Assembly (NCBI GenBank): GCA_963664045.2
Contig: CAXXGT010000001.1
Coordinates: 447,873 to 511,872, forward strand
From: JAPPHA01 sp963664045
Lineage (GTDB): Bacteria > Pseudomonadota > Alphaproteobacteria > Rhodobacterales > Rhodobacteraceae
Direction: 5' to 3'
DNA length: 64,000 bases
Below are positions 36,365-44,777 of the stretch, one piece after another. The translations under genes were made by a program, and so were the position numbers. Under the pieces are notes generated by a model. That model saw only the letters and a program-made list of their open reading frames with translations. It was not told where the DNA came from and did no database searches. How positions within the stretch are numbered: position 1 is the first letter of the stretch; each line of letters starts with the position of its first letter.

Positions 36365-37051
36365 CGTAGCGAAAGCGAACGATTGTTTGAAGCGACGAAA
36401 TTTCCTTCCCACATGAAGCTGATTTGTGGGGTAAACGGGGACGCCAAGGGTCTGTTAGCAACCTGATGGCCAGAGCCGATGCGGAAGAACTGAGGTGCAC
36501 GCATCGGGACCCCCCGACGTAGAGACGGCGGCAATTCGGGAAAGTTCAGTGGCGAACGATCGGAAGGTGAAAGGAACAGACAGGATGACCCACGAATGTC
36601 AAGACCAGGCCTATAACCGCAAAGCGGGAAATGGTGCGGAGTTCCTCTCACTGGCGGATGAGGTCGATTAAGCGATGAGGGGTGGAACAACACAACCCAT
36701 CCTGAGCGAGGACCTCTGGGCTCGGGTGGCCTCAAGTCGGACGTCATGGTGGCGGTGCTCAGAAACCGTCGCAAATTGGCGTCACCTTGTGGCCCACGGG
36801 TAGGGTAAACGCCTGCGATGGACGGGGTATGGCTGGGTCATCCTTAACCTGTCTGCCGTATGCGGAAGGCTCTATCTCAACTTAGCGGTGCCCGACGCTT
36901 GAAGCCGTACCCGGGAAAACCGGACGTACGGAATTTTAGGGGGGCCGCTGGAAACGTGGTCTATGGTGGAACTGTGAACCCGCCCGCAATCGAAAGAGCG
37001 GGATCGGAAAAGCCTCTGCCTAAGGACGCGCGCGCCAGCAGCCCACCCGAC
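36365..37051 (+). mobile_element. diverged group II intron, type B, copy B2, 5'-truncated
   Basis: This copy lacks the first 196 bp of type B and starts at CGTAGCGAAAG exactly after B1. It has diverged more than the other copies. Its domain V (36901-36935) has CCGTAC / GTACGG where the others have CCGGAC / GTCCGG, a compensated base pair. Its domain VI carries about 60 extra bp before the 3' end GCGCGCGCCAGCAGCCCACCCGAC. Confidence 0.65.
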
Positions 37052-37119
37052 CACCACTTTCACCGCGAGCCGTGCGCGTGCACTCGCGAGGGTGCACGTG
37101 AAGCGTCGGTAGCGGCGCG

Positions 37120-37260
37120 TGTGGCCGGGAGCATGACCGGGACGTCAATGCCGCCGTGAACATCCGGCGGCAAGCCATCCTGGAGCTGAACGCGGAAGGG
37201 CTGCCTGTCTCTGCCCGTGGAGGTTTGTGTAAGACGGGCATATCGCCCGCAGCAGGCTGA
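37120..37260 (+). pseudogene. IS200/IS605-type TnpB C-terminal remnant
   Basis: The frame reads CGREHDRDVNAAVNIRRQ, then AILELNAEGLPVSARGGL and a stop. CG..HDRDVNAAxNI is the last zinc-finger half and RuvC Asp motif of TnpB (OrfB) nucleases. The rest of the gene is missing. It lies next to the 3' end of purL. Confidence 0.65.
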
Positions 37261-37298
37261 AGCAGGAAACCCCGTTATTCGGGGCGGGGAGCAGTCAC
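37261..37298 (+). other. possible right end / omega-RNA hairpin of the tnpB element
   Basis: Just after the TnpB stop there is a short hairpin CCCCG-TTATT-CGGGG (37270-37284) followed by CGGGGAGCAGTCA. In IS605-type elements the tnpB 3' end and right end encode the omega RNA scaffold, and the guide lies immediately beyond. If this is an old right end, the purL-proximal sequence would have been the target flank. This is inference from position and hairpin only. Confidence 0.35.
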
Positions 37299-37306
37299 TT
37301 CGGTAT

Positions 37307-39499
37307 TCAGGGTTGCTTGCTGTCGGGTTCCGCCAGGTATTCGAATGCCGTGCGAAATACATGCACCATTTCCTCCATGGCAATTCCATCGTCGCCACAC
37401 CGAAATGTATTGCCGCAAAACCTGCCGACTTTCTTGGCCGAAACGTCGAGCCTGTCTGCTTCCGCCAGCAACCGGGACGCGGCCTCCGGGGACGCCGCGA
37501 GAAGGTAACGACCCTGATCTTCTCCGAAGTACCAGCCAAGGTCTCCCGAATCGAGAGTCAGTCCGATACCTGACCGCTCTGCCAGTTCGAATCCTGCCAG
37601 GGCAAGCCCGCCGTCAGAAAGGTCCGTCGCCGCATGGATCAGCGAATGGCAGGACCTGACAAAGTCTCCGTGAACACGCTCGGAGTGCAGATTGACAGGG
37701 GGAGGATCACCTTCTTCCCTGCGAAAGACCTCTGCAAGCAAGGCAGATTGCCCGAGGTGGCCGCGGGTTTCGCCTACAAGAATGGCGATGTCACCATCGA
37801 CCGCCCTGGTCCCTATCAGCGAGTCCAGACGATCAATCAGGCCAACCGCGCCGATCGTCGGGGTTGGGAGGATCGCTTCACCATCAGTCTCGTTGTAGAA
37901 AGACACGTTGCCGGAGACGACAGGCATGCCCAGAGCCTTACAGGCTTCGCTGATGCCGGCGATGCATCCGGCGAACTGGCCCATGATGGCCGGATTCTCG
38001 GGGTTTCCGAAATTCAGGCAGTCGGTGCACGCGATCGGAACCGCACCGGTTGCCGTGAGGTTTCGATATGCCTCGGCAACGGCCTGCTTGCCACCAACCT
38101 CGGGGTTGGCAGCGCAATAACGTGGCGTGACGTCGGAAGTAAACGCCAGCGCCTTGTTGGTGCCGTGAACACGAACCACGGCGGCACCAAATCCGGGGGG
38201 ACGCACCGTGTCCGCCATTACCGAGCTGTCATACTGCTGGTAGACCCAGTGCCGTGACGCGAGATTAGGCGACGAAAGGAGGGATTTCACGGCCAGAACT
38301 GGGGAAATTTTCGGCATTTCCCTAAGCGGCGGCTGGGGTGGAGTCGCTCGGGTTTCACGGTCATATTCCGGAGCTTCCCGGGAAAGTGCGCTCAGGGGCA
38401 GATCTGCCTTGACCTCTCCCTCCAGTGTCACGACGAAGCGGTCTTCCGTGATTGTCTCGCCGATGATCGCAAACTCCAGGTCCCACTTTTCGAAAATCCC
38501 TCGCGCAATGTCATCGTGACCCGGGTTCATGACCATCAGCATGCGTTCTTGCGATTCGCTGAGCATCATTTCGTAGGCCGTCATCCCATCCTCCCGGACG
38601 GGAACGCGTTCCAGATCCAGGCGGACCCCGAGACCGCCCTTGTCCCCCATTTCGACCGCCGAGCACGTCAGCCCGGCAGCTCCCATATCCTGAATGGCGT
38701 TGACGGCCCCTGTAGCCATCAATTCGAGACAGGCTTCGAGCAGCCGCTTTTCCGTAAACGGATCCCCGACCTGAACCGTCGATCGACTCCCCGAGTCGGC
38801 ACTGTCAAACTCCGAAGACGCCATCGACGATCCGCCGACGCCGTCGCGTCCCGTACGTGCACCGAGATAGACGACCGGCCTGCCAGCGTTGCTCGCAGCC
38901 GAGTAGAAAATGCCGTCAGTTTCAACAAGGCCGGCTGCGAATGCGTTAACCAGGCAGTTTCCGTCATACGCCCTATGGAACCGAACTTCGCCGCCAACTG
39001 TCGGCACGCCAAAACAGTTTCCGTAACTTCCTATTCCTTCGACAGCTCCTGAAAGCAGGGACTTTGTCTTCGGGTGATCAGGGGCACCGAAAGACAGGGA
39101 GTTCATCGCTGCGATCGGCCTGGCACCCATCGTGAATACATCGCGGAGAATTCCTCCCACCCCCGTTGCCGCTCCCTGGAACGGTTCGATGTACGAGGGG
39201 TGATTATGGCTTTCCATCTTGAAGACGACCGCCTGGCCGTCGCCAATGTCCACGACCCCGGCATTTTCTCCCGGTCCGCGGATCACCCTGGGGCCGGTTG
39301 TCGGAAGCAAGCGTAACCACTTGCGCGACGATTTGTATGAGCAATGCTCATTCCACATCGCCGAGATGATTCCGAGTTCGGTGAAACTCGGCGAACGGCA
39401 AAGCATTCCGAGAACACGTTGATACTCTGTGGAATTCAGTCCGTGATCCCGAATGACGTCGTCCGTGATCTCTGGTTCCTGTCTCACCTTTCCCTGCAC
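37307..39499 (-). CDS. purL: phosphoribosylformylglycinamidine synthase subunit PurL
   Basis: PurL makes FGAM in purine synthesis, working with PurQ and PurS. The 730-residue protein is the small bacterial type. Diagnostic parts are FTELGIISAMWNEHCSYKSS at about residue 40, HNHPSYIEPFQGAATGVGGI with the catalytic region, AIQDMGAAGLTCSAVEMGDK and the C-terminal DLSDGGLALAGFELAERSG. It ends 21 bp from the hairpin of a tnpB remnant. Downstream on the same strand are bolA and grxD, now separated by introns and transposase debris. Confidence 0.96.
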   Translation of the reverse strand: MQGKVRQEPEITDDVIRDHGLNSTEYQRVLGMLCRSPSFTELGIISAMWNEHCSYKSSRKWLRLLPTTGPRVIRGPGENAGVVDIGDGQAVVFKMESHNHPSYIEPFQGAATGVGGILRDVFTMGARPIAAMNSLSFGAPDHPKTKSLLSGAVEGIGSYGNCFGVPTVGGEVRFHRAYDGNCLVNAFAAGLVETDGIFYSAASNAGRPVVYLGARTGRDGVGGSSMASSEFDSADSGSRSTVQVGDPFTEKRLLEACLELMATGAVNAIQDMGAAGLTCSAVEMGDKGGLGVRLDLERVPVREDGMTAYEMMLSESQERMLMVMNPGHDDIARGIFEKWDLEFAIIGETITEDRFVVTLEGEVKADLPLSALSREAPEYDRETRATPPQPPLREMPKISPVLAVKSLLSSPNLASRHWVYQQYDSSVMADTVRPPGFGAAVVRVHGTNKALAFTSDVTPRYCAANPEVGGKQAVAEAYRNLTATGAVPIACTDCLNFGNPENPAIMGQFAGCIAGISEACKALGMPVVSGNVSFYNETDGEAILPTPTIGAVGLIDRLDSLIGTRAVDGDIAILVGETRGHLGQSALLAEVFRREEGDPPPVNLHSERVHGDFVRSCHSLIHAATDLSDGGLALAGFELAERSGIGLTLDSGDLGWYFGEDQGRYLLAASPEAASRLLAEADRLDVSAKKVGRFCGNTFRCGDDGIAMEEMVHVFRTAFEYLAEPDSKQP

Positions 39500-39657
39500 T
39501 TCATCATTGCGTGCTGGATGGATGTCGCCGATATCGGCATCTTCGGGAGCCGCCGAAAGGCAAGTGGAGACCCTGCAACGAATCCCGGCGAGCGGCTGGC
39601 CCGGCGCTGGTCGCCCGGTTCACTCTGTCCCGACCGGAAAGACAGGAATCAATTGTG

Positions 39658-40587
39658 TCAGGAACGGGTCGTTCCAGCATGTGACACACTGCCATCAGAC
39701 TCGTGGATTTTTCTGTATGCGATGATCTCATGAATGACGAAATCGCGGAATGCCGCCACCCGTTTCGAATGCCTGAGTTCTTCGGGATAGGCAAGGTAAA
39801 CGGGAATGCCCTGGCTCTGCTCATCCGGCAGTACCCTGACGAGCTGCGGGAAATCGTCCGTGACATAGTCGGGCAAGACCCCGATCCCAACGCCGTGCAG
39901 CACGGCCTGGAGCACGCCGAAGTAGTTGTTCACGGTCATGTGCGAGCAGTGGTCGGATTTCAGGAAGGGCACGGTCCAGTGGTAGGCAGGGTTCGCTTGT
40001 TCGGCCGCCGGGCTCTGGCTGATGAGACGGTGATCGTGTAGCTGGGCACGGGTGGACGGCGCGCCATGGACCGCCAGGTACTCCTGCGATGCATAAAGGC
40101 GCATGTTGACCGTCATCAGTCTGCGGCGAATGAGCTCTGCCTGACTGGGCTCCTTCATACGAATGGCGACGTCGGCTTCCCTCATCGACAAATCCAGAAC
40201 GTGTTCCGCAAGCCGGAGGTCGATCTTGAGGTTAGGGTGACGCGCGAACAATTGGCCGATTCGGGGCGCCAGCCACAAGGTTCCGAACCCCGTTGTTGTC
40301 GTCACTCTCAATTCGCCTTGTACCGCGTTTTGATCGTCATGGATCCTGACTTCTGTTCGATCGATTTCCGACCTGATCTTCTTCGCGGCCTCGAACAGGA
40401 GTTCGCCGGATTCCGTCAGGATCAATCCGCGCGCATGTCGGTGAAACAGAACCGTAGCCAGGCTGTCCTCCAGGGCGCGGATCTGTCTGCTGACCGCTGA
40501 CTGGGAAAGGTGCAGAATTTCGCCCGCCCTCGTCAGACTGCCGGCTTCGGCGACGGCATGAAAAACACGTAGCTTGTCCCAGTCCAT
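39658..40587 (-). CDS. LysR family transcriptional regulator
   Basis: The 309-residue protein has the N-terminal winged helix-turn-helix of LysR regulators (MDWDKLRVFHAVAEAGSLTR, then ILHLSQSAVSRQIRALE) and a substrate-binding domain with GTLWLAPRIGQLFARHPNLK. The longer frame starts upstream, but MDWDKLRVF at 40587 matches the family. No cognate operon is adjacent, and the target is unknown. Confidence 0.9.
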   Translation of the reverse strand: MDWDKLRVFHAVAEAGSLTRAGEILHLSQSAVSRQIRALEDSLATVLFHRHARGLILTESGELLFEAAKKIRSEIDRTEVRIHDDQNAVQGELRVTTTTGFGTLWLAPRIGQLFARHPNLKIDLRLAEHVLDLSMREADVAIRMKEPSQAELIRRRLMTVNMRLYASQEYLAVHGAPSTRAQLHDHRLISQSPAAEQANPAYHWTVPFLKSDHCSHMTVNNYFGVLQAVLHGVGIGVLPDYVTDDFPQLVRVLPDEQSQGIPVYLAYPEELRHSKRVAAFRDFVIHEIIAYRKIHESDGSVSHAGTTRS

Positions 40588-40716
40588 GAGCTGGATTCCT
40601 TCGCTGACCCGTCTTCTGATCCCGTGATCAGGGTCAGGGCAGGGCTCTTTGCCTTCATCCGGTGATTCCCGCTCGCAGGTTCGATCCACGGACCAGACCA
40701 GACGGGGGAGTGCCTG

Positions 40717-40950
40717 TTATCCTTTTCGAACAAGAAATTCGAATGGCAATGCCGATGTGCGGAACTTGACCATTCCGTGGCCCTGCTCATCACAGAAATG
40801 CGGAAAATCCACGACCGCTGCCGGATCGTCAGTCAGGATTCGAAGTACCTGGCCTTCGCTCATGTCCCTCAACCTGCGTCGGGCCTTCAATACGGGGAGT
40901 GGACATTGCAGACCGGTCGCGTCAAGTTCGGCATCCCAATCCTGATCCAT
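40717..40950 (-). CDS. tusA: sulfur carrier protein TusA family
   Basis: The 77-residue protein belongs to the TusA/SirA family of sulfur carriers used in tRNA thiolation and other sulfur transfer. The CPxP motif with the sulfur-carrying Cys is in LDATGLQCPLPVLKARRRL, and LTDDPAAVVDFPHFC follows. The start MDQDWDAELDATGL is chosen from family length. It is divergent from ccdA, with about 80 bp between starts. Confidence 0.9.
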   Translation of the reverse strand: MDQDWDAELDATGLQCPLPVLKARRRLRDMSEGQVLRILTDDPAAVVDFPHFCDEQGHGMVKFRTSALPFEFLVRKG

Positions 40951-41031
40951 ACGTGTCCGATAGGTCGCCTTGAAACGAATGTCCACGGATTTGTGAGCGA
41001 CGCGGAGATGACCGCAGCGTCGTAGGTGTTT

Positions 41032-41796
41032 ATGGGTCTTCACATGATCGGGATAGACATATTCGAATCGAGTCCGATGGTTGCCGTCGGTCTGGCCGGC
41101 TTCGCGGGCTTGCTCAGTTTCCTGAGCCCGTGTGTCCTTCCGATCGTACCTCCTTACCTGGCGTTCATGGGTGGAATCACCGTGAGTGACATGGAGGAAA
41201 ACGGCGATACCGACAACCGGGTTCTCATCGCAGCGTGTTGCTTTGTCGCCGGCCTATCGGTCGTGTTCATGTTTCTCGGTTTGGCTGCGTCCACTGCCGG
41301 ACGCATGTTGCTTCAGTTCCAGACGGAACTCGGGGTGGCGGCAGGTCTGATGATTCTTGTCTTCGGAGTTCACTTCCTGGGAATTTTCCGGATTCCGCTG
41401 TTTGACCGGGAGGCCAGGATCAACACCGGTGGTTGGGGAGGGAGCGCACTCGGGGCATTCGTCCTCGGATTGGCTTTCGCGTTCGGCTGGACTCCCTGTA
41501 TCGGTCCGATACTGGGTGCTATCCTTTCCCTGGTCATTCAGGAAGGCTCCGGGTCCTACGGGGCTGCTCTCATGGCGGCCTATGCCGTCGGGCTGGGAGT
41601 TCCGTTCATCCTGGTTGCCGCCTTCGTGAGGAAATCGCTTGGTATCATGCAACGCTTTCGTCGCGTTTCAATCTGGTTTGAACGAACGGCGGGTTGCCTG
41701 TTTCTCCTGGTCGGTACCTTGCTTGTAACCGGCAATTTCTCGGACATTTCTTTCTGGTTGTTGGAGACGTTTCCAGGACTCGGCGAAATCGGGTGA
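41032..41796 (+). CDS. ccdA: cytochrome c biogenesis protein CcdA
   Basis: CcdA passes reducing power across the inner membrane for cytochrome c maturation. The 254-residue protein has six predicted membrane helices and the two redox cysteines in LLSFLSPCVLPIVPPYLAF (about residue 35) and AFGWTPCIGPILGAIL. The start among three in-frame ATG codons (41026, 41032, 41044) is uncertain; 41032 has a GTAGGTG-like site. It is divergent from tusA. Confidence 0.9.
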   Translation: MGLHMIGIDIFESSPMVAVGLAGFAGLLSFLSPCVLPIVPPYLAFMGGITVSDMEENGDTDNRVLIAACCFVAGLSVVFMFLGLAASTAGRMLLQFQTELGVAAGLMILVFGVHFLGIFRIPLFDREARINTGGWGGSALGAFVLGLAFAFGWTPCIGPILGAILSLVIQEGSGSYGAALMAAYAVGLGVPFILVAAFVRKSLGIMQRFRRVSIWFERTAGCLFLLVGTLLVTGNFSDISFWLLETFPGLGEIG

Positions 41797-41865
41797 CATC
41801 GACCTTGCCCCGCGAGTGGCAGGACCGCTCCGTGTTCAGGCCGCGGTCCGTGTCTCACGTTACGG

Positions 41866-42117
41866 TCACCCTGCAGAATTTGCCGTCCTCGACCTGCGCG
41901 AGCGACGCCTGTGCCATTCGAGTACAAACACTCGAATGGCCGAAGCAAGCCCCGATTTCATGCTTCTCGCCGCATCGATCTCCGTGATCAGCGCGTTGCG
42001 TGAGATCCCTCTCTCACGTGCGATTTCCCCAAGTTCCGTCCAGAAAACGGTTTCGAGCGAGACGCTGGTCCGGTGACCTCGGATGGTTACCGAATACTTT
42101 TCCGGTCGTGCGTACAT
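41866..42117 (-). CDS. ribbon-helix-helix protein
   Basis: The 83-residue protein matches the alphaproteobacterial ribbon-helix-helix family (RHH_4 type): YSVTIRGHRTSVSLETVFWT, then LGEIARERGISRNALITEID and ASAIRVFVLEWHRR. It is likely a small DNA-binding regulator. It lies downstream of fumC, as in many relatives. An in-frame GTG at 42261 overlaps the fumC stop, so translation could begin there with a 48-residue extension, but the extension looks non-conserved. Confidence 0.75.
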   Translation of the reverse strand: MYARPEKYSVTIRGHRTSVSLETVFWTELGEIARERGISRNALITEIDAARSMKSGLASAIRVFVLEWHRRRSRRSRTANSAG

Positions 42118-42257
42118 GGCAAAGGAAGGGGCAGATCCGGCCTCGGATCCCGTCGCGTTTTCCGCAACCGCGCGGCTGCAGATCCTCGCCGCACTTGAGA
42201 CGGCCGCCCCGGGAACCGAGGCAGGAAGGGACGCTGAGAAAACACGACTGCGGGAAT

Positions 42258-43673
42258 TCACTTCGGCCCCAACATGCGTTCGGGCCTGACGACACGATCG
42301 AACGTTTCTTCGTCGACATAACCCAGCCGTAGCGCCTCTTCCTTGAGAGTCGTTCCGTTTGCATGTGCCGACTTCGCGACCTTCGTGGCGTTATCGTACC
42401 CGATTTCCGGGGCCAATGCCGTGACAAGCATCAGACTGTCATTGAGCAGGGCATCAATTCGCGATGTGTTGGCCTCGATTCCGGCCACGCAATTGTCGGC
42501 AAACGCACGGGACGAGTCGGCGAGAATCTGTATCGACTGCAATACGTTATAGACCATGACCGGTTTGAACACGTTGAGTTCGAAGTGGCCCTGCGAGCCA
42601 GCGAACCCGACGGTCGCATCGTTGCCCATTACGTGAACTGCAACCTGGGTGATTGCTTCGCACTGTGTCGGATTGACCTTGCCGGGCATGATCGAGCTAC
42701 CAGGTTCGTTCTCAGGAAGCGACAGTTCGCCGAATCCGCACCTGGGACCGGAACCCAGGAAGCGGATGTCGTTGGCGATCTTGAACAGGCTGGCCGCCAG
42801 AGCGCGGAGCGATCCGGACATCCCGATAACCGCGTCATGAGCGGCGAGCGCCTCAAACTTGTTCGCCGCCGTGACGAACGGCAGTCCGGTATGTGCAGCG
42901 ACTCGAGCCGCGATCGCGACGTCCCAGCCGCGAGGCGAATTCAGCCCGGTCCCAACGGCGGTCCCACCTTGTGCCAACGGGTAAATCGACTTCAGGGCCT
43001 GGCGCACGCGGTCAAGCCCTGCCTCGAGCTGGTGCGCGTAGCCTCCGAATTCCTGGCCCAGCGTGAGTGGGGTCGCGTCCTGGGTATGAGTTCGACCGAT
43101 CTTGATGATCGACTCGAACTCCCTGGACTTGGCCGCCAGGCAGCCGTGCAGGTGTTCAAGTTCGGGCAGCAGGTGATCGTGCGCCGTCATCGCAATGGCG
43201 ATGTGCATTGCGGTCGGATAGGTGTCGTTTGACGACTGCCCCTTGTTGCAATGATCGTTCGGGTGGACAGGGGATTTGGTGCCGACTTCGCCTCCCAGGA
43301 TTTCAATGGCCCTGTTGGCGATGACTTCGTTTGCGTTCATGTTCGTCTGGGTTCCGGACCCCGTTTGCCAGACGACGAGGGGAAAGTGATCATCGAGGTT
43401 GCCGCTGGCGACCTCTTCCGCTGCCTGCACGATTGCAGATCCGATCTCGGGATCGATCAGGTTCCGCTCAATGTTTTCTTCGGCACAGGCCTTCTTGATG
43501 ATTCCGAGTGCCCGGATGACGGAGACAGGTTGCCGTTCCCATCCGATCGGAAAATTCGCGAGACTTCGCTGTGTCTGCGCACCCCAATATCTGTCTGACG
43601 GGATTTCGATTGGGCCGAAACTGTCGGTTTCCGTCCTTGTCTCACGTACCTGCCCCGCCGCATGATTCGGCAT
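42258..43673 (-). CDS. fumC: class II fumarate hydratase
   Basis: FumC interconverts fumarate and malate in the TCA cycle. The 471-residue protein has TETDSFGPIEIPSDRYWGAQ, then the family signature PGSSIMPGKVNPTQCEA (catalytic loop) and VHPNDHCNKGQSSNDTYPTA. It lies between sspB and the ribbon-helix-helix gene, all on the minus strand. Confidence 0.96.
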   Translation of the reverse strand: MPNHAAGQVRETRTETDSFGPIEIPSDRYWGAQTQRSLANFPIGWERQPVSVIRALGIIKKACAEENIERNLIDPEIGSAIVQAAEEVASGNLDDHFPLVVWQTGSGTQTNMNANEVIANRAIEILGGEVGTKSPVHPNDHCNKGQSSNDTYPTAMHIAIAMTAHDHLLPELEHLHGCLAAKSREFESIIKIGRTHTQDATPLTLGQEFGGYAHQLEAGLDRVRQALKSIYPLAQGGTAVGTGLNSPRGWDVAIAARVAAHTGLPFVTAANKFEALAAHDAVIGMSGSLRALAASLFKIANDIRFLGSGPRCGFGELSLPENEPGSSIMPGKVNPTQCEAITQVAVHVMGNDATVGFAGSQGHFELNVFKPVMVYNVLQSIQILADSSRAFADNCVAGIEANTSRIDALLNDSLMLVTALAPEIGYDNATKVAKSAHANGTTLKEEALRLGYVDEETFDRVVRPERMLGPK

Positions 43674-43742
43674 CTTCCGAGGTCCTTCTATTTGCCAACC
43701 GGAACCCGCGGCCGAATGTCCGCACAGGTTTCCATACCCGTT

Positions 43743-44231
43743 CTATCTGGTTTTCGGTTTCCGGAAAGAGTCCAGACGGACGACCTTGCCGCCGTCACCA
43801 GGGGTCTGATCAGCCTCAGTTCCTGCATCATCGATCTCGATCATCGGGCTTTCTTGTTTCTGGTCGCCATCCTGACGTGAACCGTACTGGAATCGGAGGC
43901 CGAACTCGGCCGACGGATCGACAAAGGAAGTGATCGCATCAAACGGAATGGTCAGCTTTTCCGGGGTGTTGTCAAAACTGAGAACAACCGAGAACGACTC
44001 GGGAGAAACCGTCAGGTCCTGAAACCAGTGCTGGAGAACGATGGTCATTTCGTCCGGATGTCGCTCGAGGAGGTGGGATGGCACGTCGACTCCGGAGCGT
44101 GTCGTATCAAATGTCACGTAAAAATGATGCTTGCCCGGCAGACCCTCGCGACTGATGCGCGTCAGGACGTTTGCGATAAGTTCCCGCATCGCCCGATGCA
44201 TGAGTTCTCCGTATTCAATTCCTTGATCCAT
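43743..44231 (-). CDS. sspB: ClpXP adaptor SspB
   Basis: The 162-residue protein matches alphaproteobacterial SspB, which binds ssrA tags and delivers tagged proteins to ClpXP. The folded domain holds LPGKHHFYVTFDTTRSGVDV, then DEMTIVLQHWFQDLTVSPES and SFVDPSAEFGLRFQ. The flexible acidic linker ends with the ClpX-binding-like tail KVVRLDSFRKPKTR. The start at 44231 has an AGGG site. Its immediate upstream neighbour on the same strand is ssrA, which makes the tag it recognises. Confidence 0.88.
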   Translation of the reverse strand: MDQGIEYGELMHRAMRELIANVLTRISREGLPGKHHFYVTFDTTRSGVDVPSHLLERHPDEMTIVLQHWFQDLTVSPESFSVVLSFDNTPEKLTIPFDAITSFVDPSAEFGLRFQYGSRQDGDQKQESPMIEIDDAGTEADQTPGDGGKVVRLDSFRKPKTR

Positions 44232-44394
44232 ACTGAGAGACCCTTGATGATCAGTAAGCGACGAGTCTTGCCCGGCCATCGGGAATTTACGGGGTGTTTA
44301 TCTGACGACGACCTGAATTGCGAGAGCGGGGCCATCTTTAACAGCAACCCGCTAAACACCACCACGTCACCTTCCCGCCATGCGGTCGATCAGG

Positions 44395-44715
44395 TCGCTG
44401 ATGTTTGACGAAATGGTGTCCAGATGAGTGCAGGCTTCTGTTGCCAGGTGCCTGCGGACCCCGCCAGGTCTTGCTGAGACCTGGACTAAAAGTTTCGGTT
44501 AACCGCGCTGCATTAAGCAGCGAGAGCAACCGGAGCACGATTGTCGTTTGCAATTGTACTGTTTACGCCGATAACGGTGGCAGTCCGCCGAGCGAAAGCA
44601 GGCATCTTTACGCGTCCGTCGATACTATTTCGGCCCCATGATCTTGGTGGAGCCGCCGGGTACCGCCCCCGGGTCCGGTCCGTTTATTACATGTGCGTTT
44701 ATCGCCATAGTTCCG
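44395..44715 (-). ncRNA. ssrA: tmRNA (permuted, two-piece)
   Basis: Reading the minus strand, the acceptor piece (about 44715-44645) has a T arm CCGGG-GGCGGTA-CCCGG and ends CGGCTCCACCA. After only 7 bp the coding piece starts at 44637 with GGGGCCG, which pairs with CGGCTCC (one G-U), followed by a D-loop-like ATCGACGG. The tag frame (about 44551-44513) encodes ANDNRAPVALAA and a TAA. Several hairpins follow (CCAGGTCT / AGACCTGG). The permuted order is a hallmark of alphaproteobacteria. Outer ends are approximate. Confidence 0.88.
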
Positions 44716-44767
44716 TGAGGAACACGTCTCATTTAGTCGATCTTGGAGCAAATGAAAAGGGTGTGCA

Positions 44768-44777
44768 GCGAGTCTGG
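44768..44777. repeat. 10-bp target duplication of the ISAs1-type element
   Basis: GCGAGTCTGG occurs at 44768-44777 and 46946-46955, directly outside the inverted ends. In the uninterrupted intron copy at 48184 it occurs once. The length fits the ISAs1 family range. Confidence 0.85.
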
